This document shows, one piece after another, positions 54,714 through 64,000 of a stretch of DNA of 64,000 bases. Source of the DNA: Arachis hypogaea (taxonomy: Eukaryota > Streptophyta > Magnoliopsida > Fabales > Fabaceae); assembly GCF_003086295.3 (NCBI RefSeq), contig NC_092053.1, positions 82,211,671-82,275,670 on the forward strand, given 5' to 3'. Within the stretch, counting starts at the first letter, position 1; every line of letters starts with the position of its first letter. Below the pieces are notes generated by a model. The model had not been told where the DNA came from. It was given only the letters and a program-made list of their open reading frames with translations, and made no database searches. The position numbers and the translations under genes were made by a program.

Positions 54714-56590
54714 TGATGTGTGGAAAACGATCCAACACAAAACTCACTGGCAAGTGTACCGGGTCGCATCAAGTAATAATAACTCACATGAGTGAGGTCG
54801 ATCCCACATGGATTGAAGGATTGAGCAATTTTAGTTAGGTGGTTGATTTAGTCAAGCAAACACGTTTTGATTTGAGTGATTTGTATTCAACAGAAGCTAA
54901 ATTGCATGAAATTTAAAGGGAGAGGGAGAATTGACAGTAAATTAAAGGGGAGAAGAAGTAAAGGAGCTGAATCTTAAAGTGCAAGTAATGTAAATGACAG
55001 AAGCTTAGATTGCAAGAAATGTAAATAGATAAAGCTTAGAGTGCAAGAAATGTAAATTGCTTGAATAGTAAAGGGCTTTGGGAGCTGGGATCTCAGAAAT
55101 TAAACAAGAGAATGTAAATAGCAATCAAGAGAAGTAAAAGATGAATTGAAATGCAGCAGATCTCAAACAGAAAAGAAAAATTACTTGAAGAAGCAATATA
55201 GAAAGTGAATTAAACTCAATTGTAAAATCTAAAAGAGAAGTTTAAGATCTCACGAGCTGAATGAGACCAGAAAACAAGTCTAGATCTCAATTCCTTCCTT
55301 GATCCAACAGATAATAATTGCAGAAGAAATAGAGATGAAAGCAGTAAAGAAAACTTAGATCCAAATCACAATTCCTCTAAATTATGCAGAAAGTAAACAA
55401 AGAGAGATCTCAGATCAAGAATGAAATAGAATTCCTTCAATTCTCAATCCAAGATTCAAAATAAAGAGTGAAGAGTGTAGAAGTAAGAACAGAGAGGAAT
55501 AGAATTCAATTCTCAATCCCAATTCCCAAACCCAAAGCTAAATCTAAAATGAGCTCAAAAATGAAAATGAAAAGTAAAAGTATCAAAAAGGTAAAAGAAA
55601 AAGTGTTCTCTCTAAATCAAACTAACTTCTATTTATACACTTCCTATTTTTGAATTTCAGCATTTGGAGTGGGCCTTTCAATTTGGTGAAAAATTAAATT
55701 TAAATAGAATTTTAATTGAATTTAAAGCATGGGTGCTGCTTCCAGTAGAGTGCTCGGTTGAAAAAGAGAGTGCAGCACTCCCTTGGCTCAATTGTTGCGT
55801 GACAAGCTCCTTGGGTAGTCTTCATAGCGCTCGGTTAAGTAAAGGAGCGCAGCACTCCATGCTTGTTGAATGAGCCCCCAATTCGAACCATGGGTGATGC
55901 AATTTGCTCACCAAATTTCATTATAGAGTAGCGCTTCAAGCTTGGATGCACAAGGTCCTTGTTCGAATCCTGGTGAAGCCCATGTGGAGCAATTTTTCTT
56001 GGTGAAACAATGGAATGTAGCGCTTCTCTTGTCCCTTAGGTGCAAGGTTCGAACCTTGAGGCCTCCAATCCTTAGTTTTTCACTTTGTTTTTCTTTGGGG
56101 AGGAGCCCAAAAAGGTTAACTGAGTTAACCGAGCGCTATGCTTTTTGCCTTGTTTCCTTAGTTCCTTGTAGCGCTCGGTTTAGTGAGAGAGTGCAGCATT
56201 CCTTGTCCTTTGCTTTCTTGGATTTGAGTAGCGCTCGAGTAGAGAGTGCTGTGCTCACTGAGAGAGTGCTGCTCCTTGGTATCTTGATGCGCCATGCTTT
56301 TCTTCATCCTTAGGCCACGCTTTCCTTGTTTCTTTCTTTTCTTCACCTACAAGTAATCAAAACAACCAATCAAAGTATCACCAAATTCACAAGGTTTATA
56401 AATCATTCAAAAACCAATTAATTTTAGCTTAAACCTCATGATTTAATGTCGAATAAAGGATGGTTGATTGATTCAACAAAACCATACAATTCCACTCCAA
56501 ATCACTTACTTATAACACAAGAAAGTGCATAAAACCTAATGAAACAAGTGAAAAATGCTTGAAAAGCTAGCATAAGATGACTTGTCATCA
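54714..56590 (-). mobile_element. LTR-A copy 3
   Basis: 1,877 bp. TATA at 55630-55637. U3 palindrome module at 55740-56280. The adjoining PBS (about 54690-54706) is mutated. Confidence 0.9.
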
Positions 56591-56793
56591 CAACACCAAA
56601 CTTAAACCTTGCTTGTCCCCAAGCAAGCACTAACATAAGAGAAAATGAAATGAAACAGAGAAGTATGCATGTCCTTATTTAGCAGATAATTGAATTTGGT
56701 TCATGGGGTTTTATGCAGACAATGGTAGCTCATTTATTACTTGCTGACAGATAAGAATGTTTCTTCAAAGGTGCATTAGACTTGCTGCTATAC
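56591..56793 (-). mobile_element. Internal 3' stub of an LTR-A element, copy 2
   Basis: Counterpart of 17426-17637, with the pre-PPT hairpin at 56608-56627 preserved. Confidence 0.85.
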
Positions 56794-57510
56794 ATCCTTA
56801 GCTTAGCCCAAACACTCACCAAGTGGGCCCGAAAGTGGATTTTTACACTACAAGCCTATCATATTTCTGTAATCCTCAGTTATTAGATTAGTATTTATAG
56901 GAGAAGATCATCCATGTTTAGGATCTCTCTCCAGCATATCATATTTTTGAACACTATTATATACAGTATGAGCCATAAACCTCCTAGGTTAAGGTTAGGA
57001 GCTCTGCTGAGTTTTATGGATTAATAAAAGTACTACTGTTCTATTTCAATTCATGTTTGATTCTCTCCTAAGATGTATCTTCATTCTTCAACCTTATGAA
57101 TGAGTTTAACCATCAAATGTTAGCTCGATTCTACATGGGTTCGGCTCGCGTCTTTCATCAGATATCAATGAACCACTAGCTTGATTATACATCTCTTAAA
57201 CGATTAATCCACAACTTCATTGGGGACTTCACGAGACATCAGTTCAGCCGAGGTATAGGGAGATTAGGGTCTTTGTGGTAAAGGCTAGAATCAAGGCACA
57301 ACATTCTCTGATTCGGAAGTTTTGACTTTGTCTGTGGCCTTTTGAGTAGGATCACCAAGGGAATAAAGTGCAGGAGTTTCACCCCCAGTCAGACTTGATG
57401 CGCACTAAACCTGGTGTTCAGCTTAGAGGAAGATTGGCAGCCGCTCAACTAGAATTGATCACATACAGCCTGCTATAGAAGAAATCATTCACAGTTGGAT
57501 TAGATAGTAA
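56794..57510 (+). mobile_element. LTR-D, middle part
   Basis: Counterpart of 17638-18350, cut at 57510. The GTGCACCA end is missing here. Confidence 0.8.
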
Positions 57511-57676
57511 AATTGATCAAAAAACACTCTAAGAATCCTTACAGATCACACATTGAGAACGTTATTATAGTTTATCACAAAAAACAACATCCTGAAAAAC
57601 AAACTTTTGATCCAGAAAGATTACAAGTATTGAACCTACTTTTTCTTATCGTGCACAAAGCCAATTAACTCCAGAA

Positions 57677-58331
57677 GTTTTCAGTATGGTAGTGGTGCCA
57701 CAATACATAGATATAAGGTTACAGGAAAGTCAAGGCAATCCTAGACTCCGACACTCAGATTATAAACTTAAAGATTTAAAACGGAAAACCATAAATAGGG
57801 TGGCCTCTAAGGTTCTTAACTAACCAAACCATTAAAACTTCATCGTCCGACTTTCTCATTCTCCAACCTTGATGCAAGACAAGCAAAAGACAATCACCCA
57901 TACAGAAAGCAATATAACAAAATAGCAATTAACATAATAAACAAAGCAGCTAAGAAAATCACATCAAATAAAAAACAATCAGCACAACTATAACACTAAC
58001 AAAAGTATCATAGTTCACTAATAAATCAATCACGGCTTCATCCAGCTTCCATGGTCATCTAGCTAAGTTTTCACAAGAATTATATATTAAATACGAGAAC
58101 CAAACCATACCTTGGCCGAATTTCCTCGTATAACCAAGACACATCGAGCGTTCACTGCAGACAACTTTATCACCTCTACCCTTACAATGAACTAGCTTCC
58201 AAAATTGATCTCAGCTTCATTTCCTTAAATTGGTTCAACCACAACCAATTTTAATCTAACATTATAATTACCACTATAATCAACATTGAGCTCATTAACT
58301 TAACATCACAAAAGAGAATGAAGAAGCTTAC
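57677..58331. repeat. Unassigned repeat, second copy, error-rich
   Basis: Counterpart of 18698-19420 with frequent single-base losses. No independent information on its nature. Confidence 0.6.
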
Positions 58332-58854
58332 TATTCCGAGGGTTACCTGAAACTGAAGGTTGATCTCGGATGAGATATGTTATTGTGGCCGGAGCAGTCG
58401 TTTCCGACTTGTTTGCATCTGGTGATGCTGCTGATCCTTGATCATCGGAGGGTGTGGGTACCTGCAAGAGACTCTGATGCATAAGTTAGCACGTGCTTTA
58501 TGCAGGTTTTTGTGTAGAATCAGAGTATGATTTTATACCTGGGTGCTCTAGTGTATTTTATAGTATGTGGGGTGTCCTTTAAGATAAGTTAGTTATTTTA
58601 TCTTTTCTTTTAGGGGAACCGCCTTATCTTTCTAGGCTTTACCGCCTTTAGAATGGGATGCTTTCCTTCATTTGGGCCTGCTTGGGCCTCTATGGCGATT
58701 TGGCCGAATTCTTTGAGGAGAGATCGGGGCGACCCAACCTGAAGAGGTCGGTCACTCTTGTCTTCAATCAGCCTGGGTCGCATAGCTCAACCCAGGGTAA
58801 GAACAGTGCCCCTGCTCGAGTTCGATCTTTCCCTTGAGGTCTTGTCTTTAGACT
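58332..58854 (-). mobile_element. LTR-C copy cut by the gap
   Basis: Matches 19421-19943 including the TATTCCGAGG start. Its right end and anything beyond are lost in the N run. Confidence 0.8.
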
Positions 58855-59854
58855 NNNNNNNNNNNNNNNNNNNNNNNNNNNNNNNNNNNNNNNNNNNNNN
58901 NNNNNNNNNNNNNNNNNNNNNNNNNNNNNNNNNNNNNNNNNNNNNNNNNNNNNNNNNNNNNNNNNNNNNNNNNNNNNNNNNNNNNNNNNNNNNNNNNNNN
59001 NNNNNNNNNNNNNNNNNNNNNNNNNNNNNNNNNNNNNNNNNNNNNNNNNNNNNNNNNNNNNNNNNNNNNNNNNNNNNNNNNNNNNNNNNNNNNNNNNNNN
59101 NNNNNNNNNNNNNNNNNNNNNNNNNNNNNNNNNNNNNNNNNNNNNNNNNNNNNNNNNNNNNNNNNNNNNNNNNNNNNNNNNNNNNNNNNNNNNNNNNNNN
59201 NNNNNNNNNNNNNNNNNNNNNNNNNNNNNNNNNNNNNNNNNNNNNNNNNNNNNNNNNNNNNNNNNNNNNNNNNNNNNNNNNNNNNNNNNNNNNNNNNNNN
59301 NNNNNNNNNNNNNNNNNNNNNNNNNNNNNNNNNNNNNNNNNNNNNNNNNNNNNNNNNNNNNNNNNNNNNNNNNNNNNNNNNNNNNNNNNNNNNNNNNNNN
59401 NNNNNNNNNNNNNNNNNNNNNNNNNNNNNNNNNNNNNNNNNNNNNNNNNNNNNNNNNNNNNNNNNNNNNNNNNNNNNNNNNNNNNNNNNNNNNNNNNNNN
59501 NNNNNNNNNNNNNNNNNNNNNNNNNNNNNNNNNNNNNNNNNNNNNNNNNNNNNNNNNNNNNNNNNNNNNNNNNNNNNNNNNNNNNNNNNNNNNNNNNNNN
59601 NNNNNNNNNNNNNNNNNNNNNNNNNNNNNNNNNNNNNNNNNNNNNNNNNNNNNNNNNNNNNNNNNNNNNNNNNNNNNNNNNNNNNNNNNNNNNNNNNNNN
59701 NNNNNNNNNNNNNNNNNNNNNNNNNNNNNNNNNNNNNNNNNNNNNNNNNNNNNNNNNNNNNNNNNNNNNNNNNNNNNNNNNNNNNNNNNNNNNNNNNNNN
59801 NNNNNNNNNNNNNNNNNNNNNNNNNNNNNNNNNNNNNNNNNNNNNNNNNNNNNN
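58855..59854. other. Assembly gap, 1,000 N
   Basis: Exactly 1,000 undefined bases, a placeholder size different from the first gap. Left flank is LTR-C, right flank an unrelated plus-strand element. Confidence 0.99.
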
Positions 59855-60075
59855 AAAGAAAAGAAGGACAATATTCATGAAGAAGAAAAGGTCAACCAAA
59901 AGCCATCCCACCCCTACCCCAACAAGCAAGTTTACTCAAGCTAACAACAGAAGAAGGCTTGCTGGGGAGAGGCACTCAAAACAAGGGGCATTAACTGGCC
60001 CCTCTTTCCTCTTGAGGTCATTCCTCTTAACAAACTGGAAGAAGAGAAAGAAAGTCATGAACAATATGTCAAGCT
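59855..60075 (+). pseudogene. End of an Athila-like ORF1
   Basis: The end of an open stretch with Lys/Arg-rich text, then EEKESHEQYVKLM-type residues in another frame near 60045-60090. The CAAGCTAATGACATTAAAAGAG text is shared with the sequence just after the ORF1 stop of the LTR-A element. Only the last part is in the window, so the product is inferred from that shared border. Confidence 0.4.
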
Positions 60076-60096
60076 AATGACATTAAAAGAGCGCTT

Positions 60097-60114
60097 GTTG
60101 GGAGGCAACCCAAC
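60097..60114 (+). promoter_or_regulatory. Post-ORF hairpin, fourth element
   Basis: GTTGGG-AGGCAA-CCCAAC. Same loop as 12383-12398 with a longer, different stem. Confidence 0.75.
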
Positions 60115-60739
60115 CGTAGGTAACATTTTCTTGCTTTGCTTAGTTTACTTTCAATAATTTGGCATATGATTGCACTCTAAGTTTGGTGTTGCCATGCAAC
60201 AATTTGATTTTCAATCTTCACTGGGTACTTGCAACATTCTAAATTGACAGTGGCACACTAAGTTTGGTGTTGCCACTTAACTTTCATGCAAAGTACCATG
60301 CCAACACCACTTATTAATGCAATCACATTGTCTCTGTTTTACTTCTTGTGCTTTTGTTGTGATCCATAATCTTGCTTGCTGAAACACATGCATACTCACA
60401 CTTCATTCTAAGACATTCATGATCCATCCCCGTCACCACTATTTTAATTGTTGCTTGAGTATAAGCAATCATTCTATATCTGGTGTGGGAAGGGGAAGAA
60501 TAGGAGGAAAAGGGCAACAACAATGAAGATAAAATACAAGGTGGTAAAGCTCCTTTCTCCTCTTACTTATTTCCAGCACTTTAATTTGCATGATTGTCTT
60601 CTATGTTCTTTGTATGTATGTGTGCTTGTTCCATGTAAATAAGCAAGTCAATTCTGTCTTTTAAACTTTTTATTGATTAAGGCTGTGTTTTCTAGTCTGA
60701 ATATCATTATTGCATCCTTACTTTGCTTATTTGTTTGCT
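60115..60739 (+). other. Spacer after ORF1 with repeated PPT-like motif
   Basis: No gene. CTAAGTTTGGTGTTGCCA occurs at about 60178 and 60260, resembling the LTR-A/D priming motif but not followed by an LTR. A purine-rich run (gggaaggggaagaataggagg) starts near 60486. It is cut by LTR-D at 60740. Confidence 0.5.
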
Positions 60740-62276
60740 TGGTGCACGAATTGTGAATCGCACTTTTCACAACGCGTACCACTATCCAGCAAGTGCACTG
60801 GGTCGTCCAAGTAATACCTTACGTGAGTAAGGGTCGAATCCCACGGAGATTGTTGGTTTGAAGCAATCTATGGTTATCTTGTAAATCTTAGTCAGGAAGT
60901 CAATTATGTTTATCAGTTGAATTGTGAATAACCAAGAGAGCATAAATTAAAGATTACTTGTTGTGCAGTAATGGAGAATATGTTGGAGTTTTGGAGATGC
61001 TTTGTCTTCTGAATCTCTGCTTTCCTCTGTCTTCTGATTCACGCACGCACGTCCTCCTATGGCAAGCTGTGTTGGTGGATCACCGTTGTCAATGGCTACC
61101 TTCCATCCTTCCAGTGAAAACTACGCTCACGCGCTCTGTCACAGCACGGCTAATCACCGGTTGGTTCTCGATCCGGTTGGAATAGGATTTACTATCCTTT
61201 TGCATCTGTCACTAACGCCCAGCCTTCAGGAGTTTTAAGCTCGTCACAGTCATTCAATCCTTGAATCCTACTCGGAATACCACAGACAAGGTTTAGACTT
61301 TCCGGATTCTCATGAGTGCCGCCATCAGTTCTAGCTTATACCACGGAGATTCTGATTAAGAGATCTCAGAGATACTCATTCAATCGGATATAGAACGGAG
61401 GTGGTTGTCAGGCACACGTTCATGGTTTGAGGAAGGTGATGAATGTCACTGATCATCACCTTCATCACAGTTAAGCGCGAATGAACATCTTAAATAGGAA
61501 CAAGCGTGTTTGAATGGAAAACAGAAATACTTGCATTAATTCATCGAGACACAGCAGAGCTCCTCACCCCCAACAATGGGGTTTAGAGACTCATGCCGTC
61601 AGAGAATACAAAGTTTAGATCTGAAATGTCATGAGATACAAAATAAGTCTCTAAAAGTTGTTTAAATACTAAACTAGTAGCCTAGGGTTACAAAATATGA
61701 GTGGACTATGATGGATGATGCAGAGGTCCACTTCTGGGGCCCACTTGGTGTGTGCTGGGGCTGAGATTTAAGTGAGTCACGTGCAGAGGCCATTTGTGGA
61801 GTTGAACGCCAGTTTTTATGCCAGTTTGGGCGTTCAACTCCAGTTTTTGATCCTTTTCTGGTGCTGGACGCCAGAATTGGGCAAAGAACTGGCGTTGAAC
61901 GCCAGTTTACGTCGTCTATCCTTGTGCAAAGTATAGACTATTATATTGCTGGAAAGCCCTGGATGTGTACTTTCCAACGCAATTGGAAGCATGCCATTTC
62001 AAGTTCTGTAGCTCCAGAAAATCCACTTTGAGTGCAGGGAGGTCAGAATCCAACAACATCAGCAGTCCTTTTTCAGCCTAAATCAGATTTTTGCTCAGCT
62101 CCTTCAATTTCAGCCAGAAAAATACCTGAAATTACAGAAAAACACACAACTCATAGTAAAGTCCAGAAATATGAATTTTTCCTAAAAACTACTAGAAATA
62201 GACAAAAAACTAACTAAAACATACTCTAAACTATATGAAATTATCCCCAAAAAGCGTATAAAATATCCGCTCATCA
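60740..62276 (-). mobile_element. LTR-D, 3' LTR of a minus-strand element
   Basis: 1,537 bp from TGGTGCACGAATT to ATCCGCTCATCA. TATA-like TATTTAAA (minus) at 61661-61668. Palindrome module (gaacgccagttt, gggcgttcaact, ggcgttgaacgcc) at 61800-61910. The left flank TTGCT (60735-60739) is the presumed half of a target duplication whose partner is outside the window. Confidence 0.9.
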
Positions 62277-62314
62277 CAACACCAAACTTAAACTGTTGCT
62301 TGTCCTCAAGCAAC
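62277..62314 (-). promoter_or_regulatory. PPT-like motif and upstream hairpin, LTR-D element
   Basis: Minus strand GTTGCTTG-AGGA-CAAGCAAC (62314-62295), two bases, TTTAAGTTTGGTGTTG (62292-62277), then the LTR TGATGAGCGG. The 8-bp perfect stem is the best of the set. Confidence 0.85.
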
Positions 62315-63355
62315 TAGACAAATAAAATAGAAGACTAATAGGTTGAGAAGCAATAATATCTCAGACTTTTTGATTGAAGCTCAGATTCTAATTAGATGAG
62401 CGGGACTAGTAGCTTTTTGCTTCTGAACAGTTTTGGCATCTCACTTTATCCATTGAAGCTCAGAGTGATTGGCATCTATAGGAACTCAGAATTCAGATAG
62501 TGTTATTGATTCTCTTAGTTCAGTGTGATGATTCTTGAACACAGCTTCTTTATGAGTCTTGGCCGTGGCCCTAAGCACTTTGTTTTCCAGTATTACTACC
62601 GGATACATAAATGCCACAGACACATAACTGGGTGAACCTTTTCAGATTGTGACTCAGCTTTGCTAAAGTCCCCAATTAGAGGTGTCCAGAGTTCTTAAGC
62701 ACACTCTTCTTTTTGCTTTGGACCTTGACTTTAACCGCTCAGTCTCAAGTTTTCACTTGACACCTGCACGCCACAAGCACATGGTTAGGGACAGCTTGGT
62801 TTAGCCGCTTAGACCAGGATTTCAGTCCTTTAGGCCCTCCTATCCACTGATGCTCAAAGCCTTTGGGATCCTTCTTAATTGCCCTTGCCTTTTGGTTTTA
62901 AGGGTTATTGGCTTTTTCTGCTTGCTTTTTTTTTTTTTTTGCAAGCTTTGTTCTTTGCTGCTTTTTCTTTCTTCAAGAATCATTTTTATGATTTTTCAGA
63001 TTATCAATAACATGTCTCATGTTCATTATTCTTTCAAGAGCCAACATATTTAATAGTCTTAAACAACAAATTCAAAAGACATATGCACTGTTCAAGCATT
63101 CATTCAGAAGACAGAAAGCATTGCCACCACATTTAACCAATTAGAATTTGTTTTATTTAAACTCGAAATTTTATTGCTTCTTATTCAAAAGATCTACTAT
63201 TTTATTCATGTCTAATGATGATGAGAAAAATAAACTATAGCTTAATTGGAGATAAAATCAAAATAGATACTAATTACTATTATATGACTTCTAAGGTAAA
63301 CTTTTTATAAGGACACTGTCACAGAGTTACGGTAGAAATTGGAAATTAACAACCT
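62315..63355 (-). other. 3' untranslated region of the LTR-D element
   Basis: No frame with resemblance. A T15 run lies near 62926. It separates the ORF2 stop (63356) from the PPT region. Confidence 0.5.
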
Positions 63356-64000
63356 TTATTCTGGGGGTATGGGAGTTCCTCTGATCCTTGGGAGACTTGG
63401 TATCACAGAAGACTTTTGGCGCTTCAGTTCCCTTAAGTCACGTCCCTGCTCCTCTTGTTCTTTAAGCATATGGGTCAGCATTTGACTGTGTTTCTTCTGT
63501 TGTTTTATTATTTGCTCCATAGCTTCCTGTATCTTGGTGACAGACGTCTCAAGATATTCCCAATATTCCGCTTGAGGAATCTCTGGGAGGAATTCCTGTG
63601 CTCTCTTCTTGATATGTTCCTCCTGTGCTTGTTGTCTCTCCATTGATGCTTTGGTGATTGACTTTTCAATTAGGATATATTCAGTTATTCCCATCTTGAC
63701 TCCAGCGTCCTTGCAGAGCAGAGAAATCACGCTTGGATAAGCCAACCTGGCCTCTCTTGAATTTTTGTTAGCAATCTTATAGAGCTCTGTTGAAATCAGC
63801 TGTTGAACCTCCACTTCCTTTCCCATCATGATGCAATGAATCATCACTGCTCTTTTAACTGTGACTTCAGAACGGTTGCTGGTGGGCAACAGAGAACGCC
63901 CAATGAAGTCCAGCCATCCTCTGGCAACTGGTTTGAGATCCTCCCTCTTGAGTTGATTTGGGACGCCTTTTGTGTTGGTGGTCCACCTGGCTCCAGGGAT
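63356..64000 (-). CDS. ORF2 of the LTR-D element (plant transposon-protein type), 5' end outside window
   Basis: Open without interruption for about 214 codons to the window edge. Reads GARWTTNTKGVPNQLKRED, LKPVARGWLDFIGRSLLPT, SNRSEVTVKRAVMIHCIMMG, then SVISLLCKDAGVKMG, and ends with a long coiled coil (QAQEEHIKKRAQEF, MLKEQEEQGRDLRELKRQ) and a Pro-rich tail. The same order of motifs occurs in the broken ORF2 at 8117-11292. It resembles the plant family annotated putative plant transposon protein, found after gag/pol in Athila-type elements. Role unknown: env position, but no signal peptide or membrane segment is visible in this part. It is the only unbroken retroelement frame of this length besides part of pol. 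Confidence 0.8.
   Translation of the reverse strand: MPGARWTTNTKGVPNQLKREDLKPVARGWLDFIGRSLLPTSNRSEVTVKRAVMIHCIMMGKEVEVQQLISTELYKIANKNSREARLAYPSVISLLCKDAGVKMGITEYILIEKSITKASMERQQAQEEHIKKRAQEFLPEIPQAEYWEYLETSVTKIQEAMEQIIKQQKKHSQMLTHMLKEQEEQGRDLRELKRQKSSVIPSLPRIRGTPIPPE

Larger units (their letters stand above)
52163..58854. repeat. Duplicated composite block, copy 2
   Basis: Same order as 12978-19943. It begins inside the protease reading and ends at the N gap. 57511-57676 has no counterpart in copy 1. Between 57677 and 58334 dozens of one- to three-base deletions relative to copy 1 suggest poor consensus quality. Confidence 0.85.

Noticed and set aside
58758..60077. Reading frames of 367-439 codons across the 1,000-N gap
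   Set aside because: Open only because N has no stop codons; the defined parts belong to unrelated elements.

Overview
The window is plant nuclear DNA made almost entirely of nested LTR retrotransposons. I found no intact host gene. The LTR families, tRNA-Asp-type primer sites, Athila-like and Tat-like protein remnants and the AACGCCAGTTT-type LTR repeats fit a legume, most likely peanut (Arachis). That species call is recognition from memory, not a search. I name the LTR families locally: A starts TGATGACAAGTCA on its coding strand; B starts TGATAAACCC; C is the short LTR of a Tat-lineage element and reads TGTTCCGAGG on the plus strand; D starts TGATGAGCGG; E is a long LTR ending GGCATCA on the plus strand.

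Layout. 1-1535: decayed plus-strand RNase H/integrase. 1550-2536: CG-palindrome tract, then an LTR-B piece. 2537-5250: LTR-C piece split by a 2.4-kb solo LTR-E (TSD AGCTG) that carries eleven large hairpin units. 5251-17425: minus-strand Athila-like non-autonomous element with LTR-A at both ends. It encodes gag-protease fused to an integrase-tail-like domain, plus a second ORF, and has no RT, RNase H or integrase core. 17426-19420: second LTR-A internal stub, a partial LTR-D and an unassigned repeat. 19421-34948: Tat-lineage Ty3/gypsy element on the minus strand (gag, protease, RT, two RNase H domains, integrase) with an opposite-strand ORF near its 3' LTR. That ORF is interrupted by a complete 5.65-kb LTR-B element (21464-27117, TSD CCCAC). 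34949-38439: a CACTA-type end, an AT-rich/GC-rich LTR-like stretch and an LTR-B piece. 38440-47495: plus-strand LTR-B element broken by a solo LTR-B and a solo LTR-D. 47496-52162: CACTA-type end followed by gene fragments (acyltransferase-like and ARF-GAP-like exons). 52163-58854: second copy of the block at 12978-19943. 58855-59854: gap. 59855-64000: plus-strand Athila-like remnant cut by the 3' LTR of a minus-strand LTR-D element whose second ORF is open to the window edge.

The most interesting signals are RNA-level and cut across families. (1) A hairpin with an RGGA loop and covarying stem lies just upstream of the 3' LTR priming motif in families A, B, D and the plus-strand element. (2) A second hairpin, with a GGG/CCC stem and AGRCAM loop, lies about 45-50 nt after the ORF1 stop in three elements where the stop is located, and recurs in a fourth. 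(3) A palindrome module sits between LTR start and TATA box in five LTR families. (4) Two separate non-autonomous elements share an ORF I cannot assign to any known family.

Two N gaps have exact sizes (500 and 1000). The first is flanked by a 1,106-bp direct repeat and is probably an assembly artefact. Sequence from about 57511 to 58334 looks error-rich.
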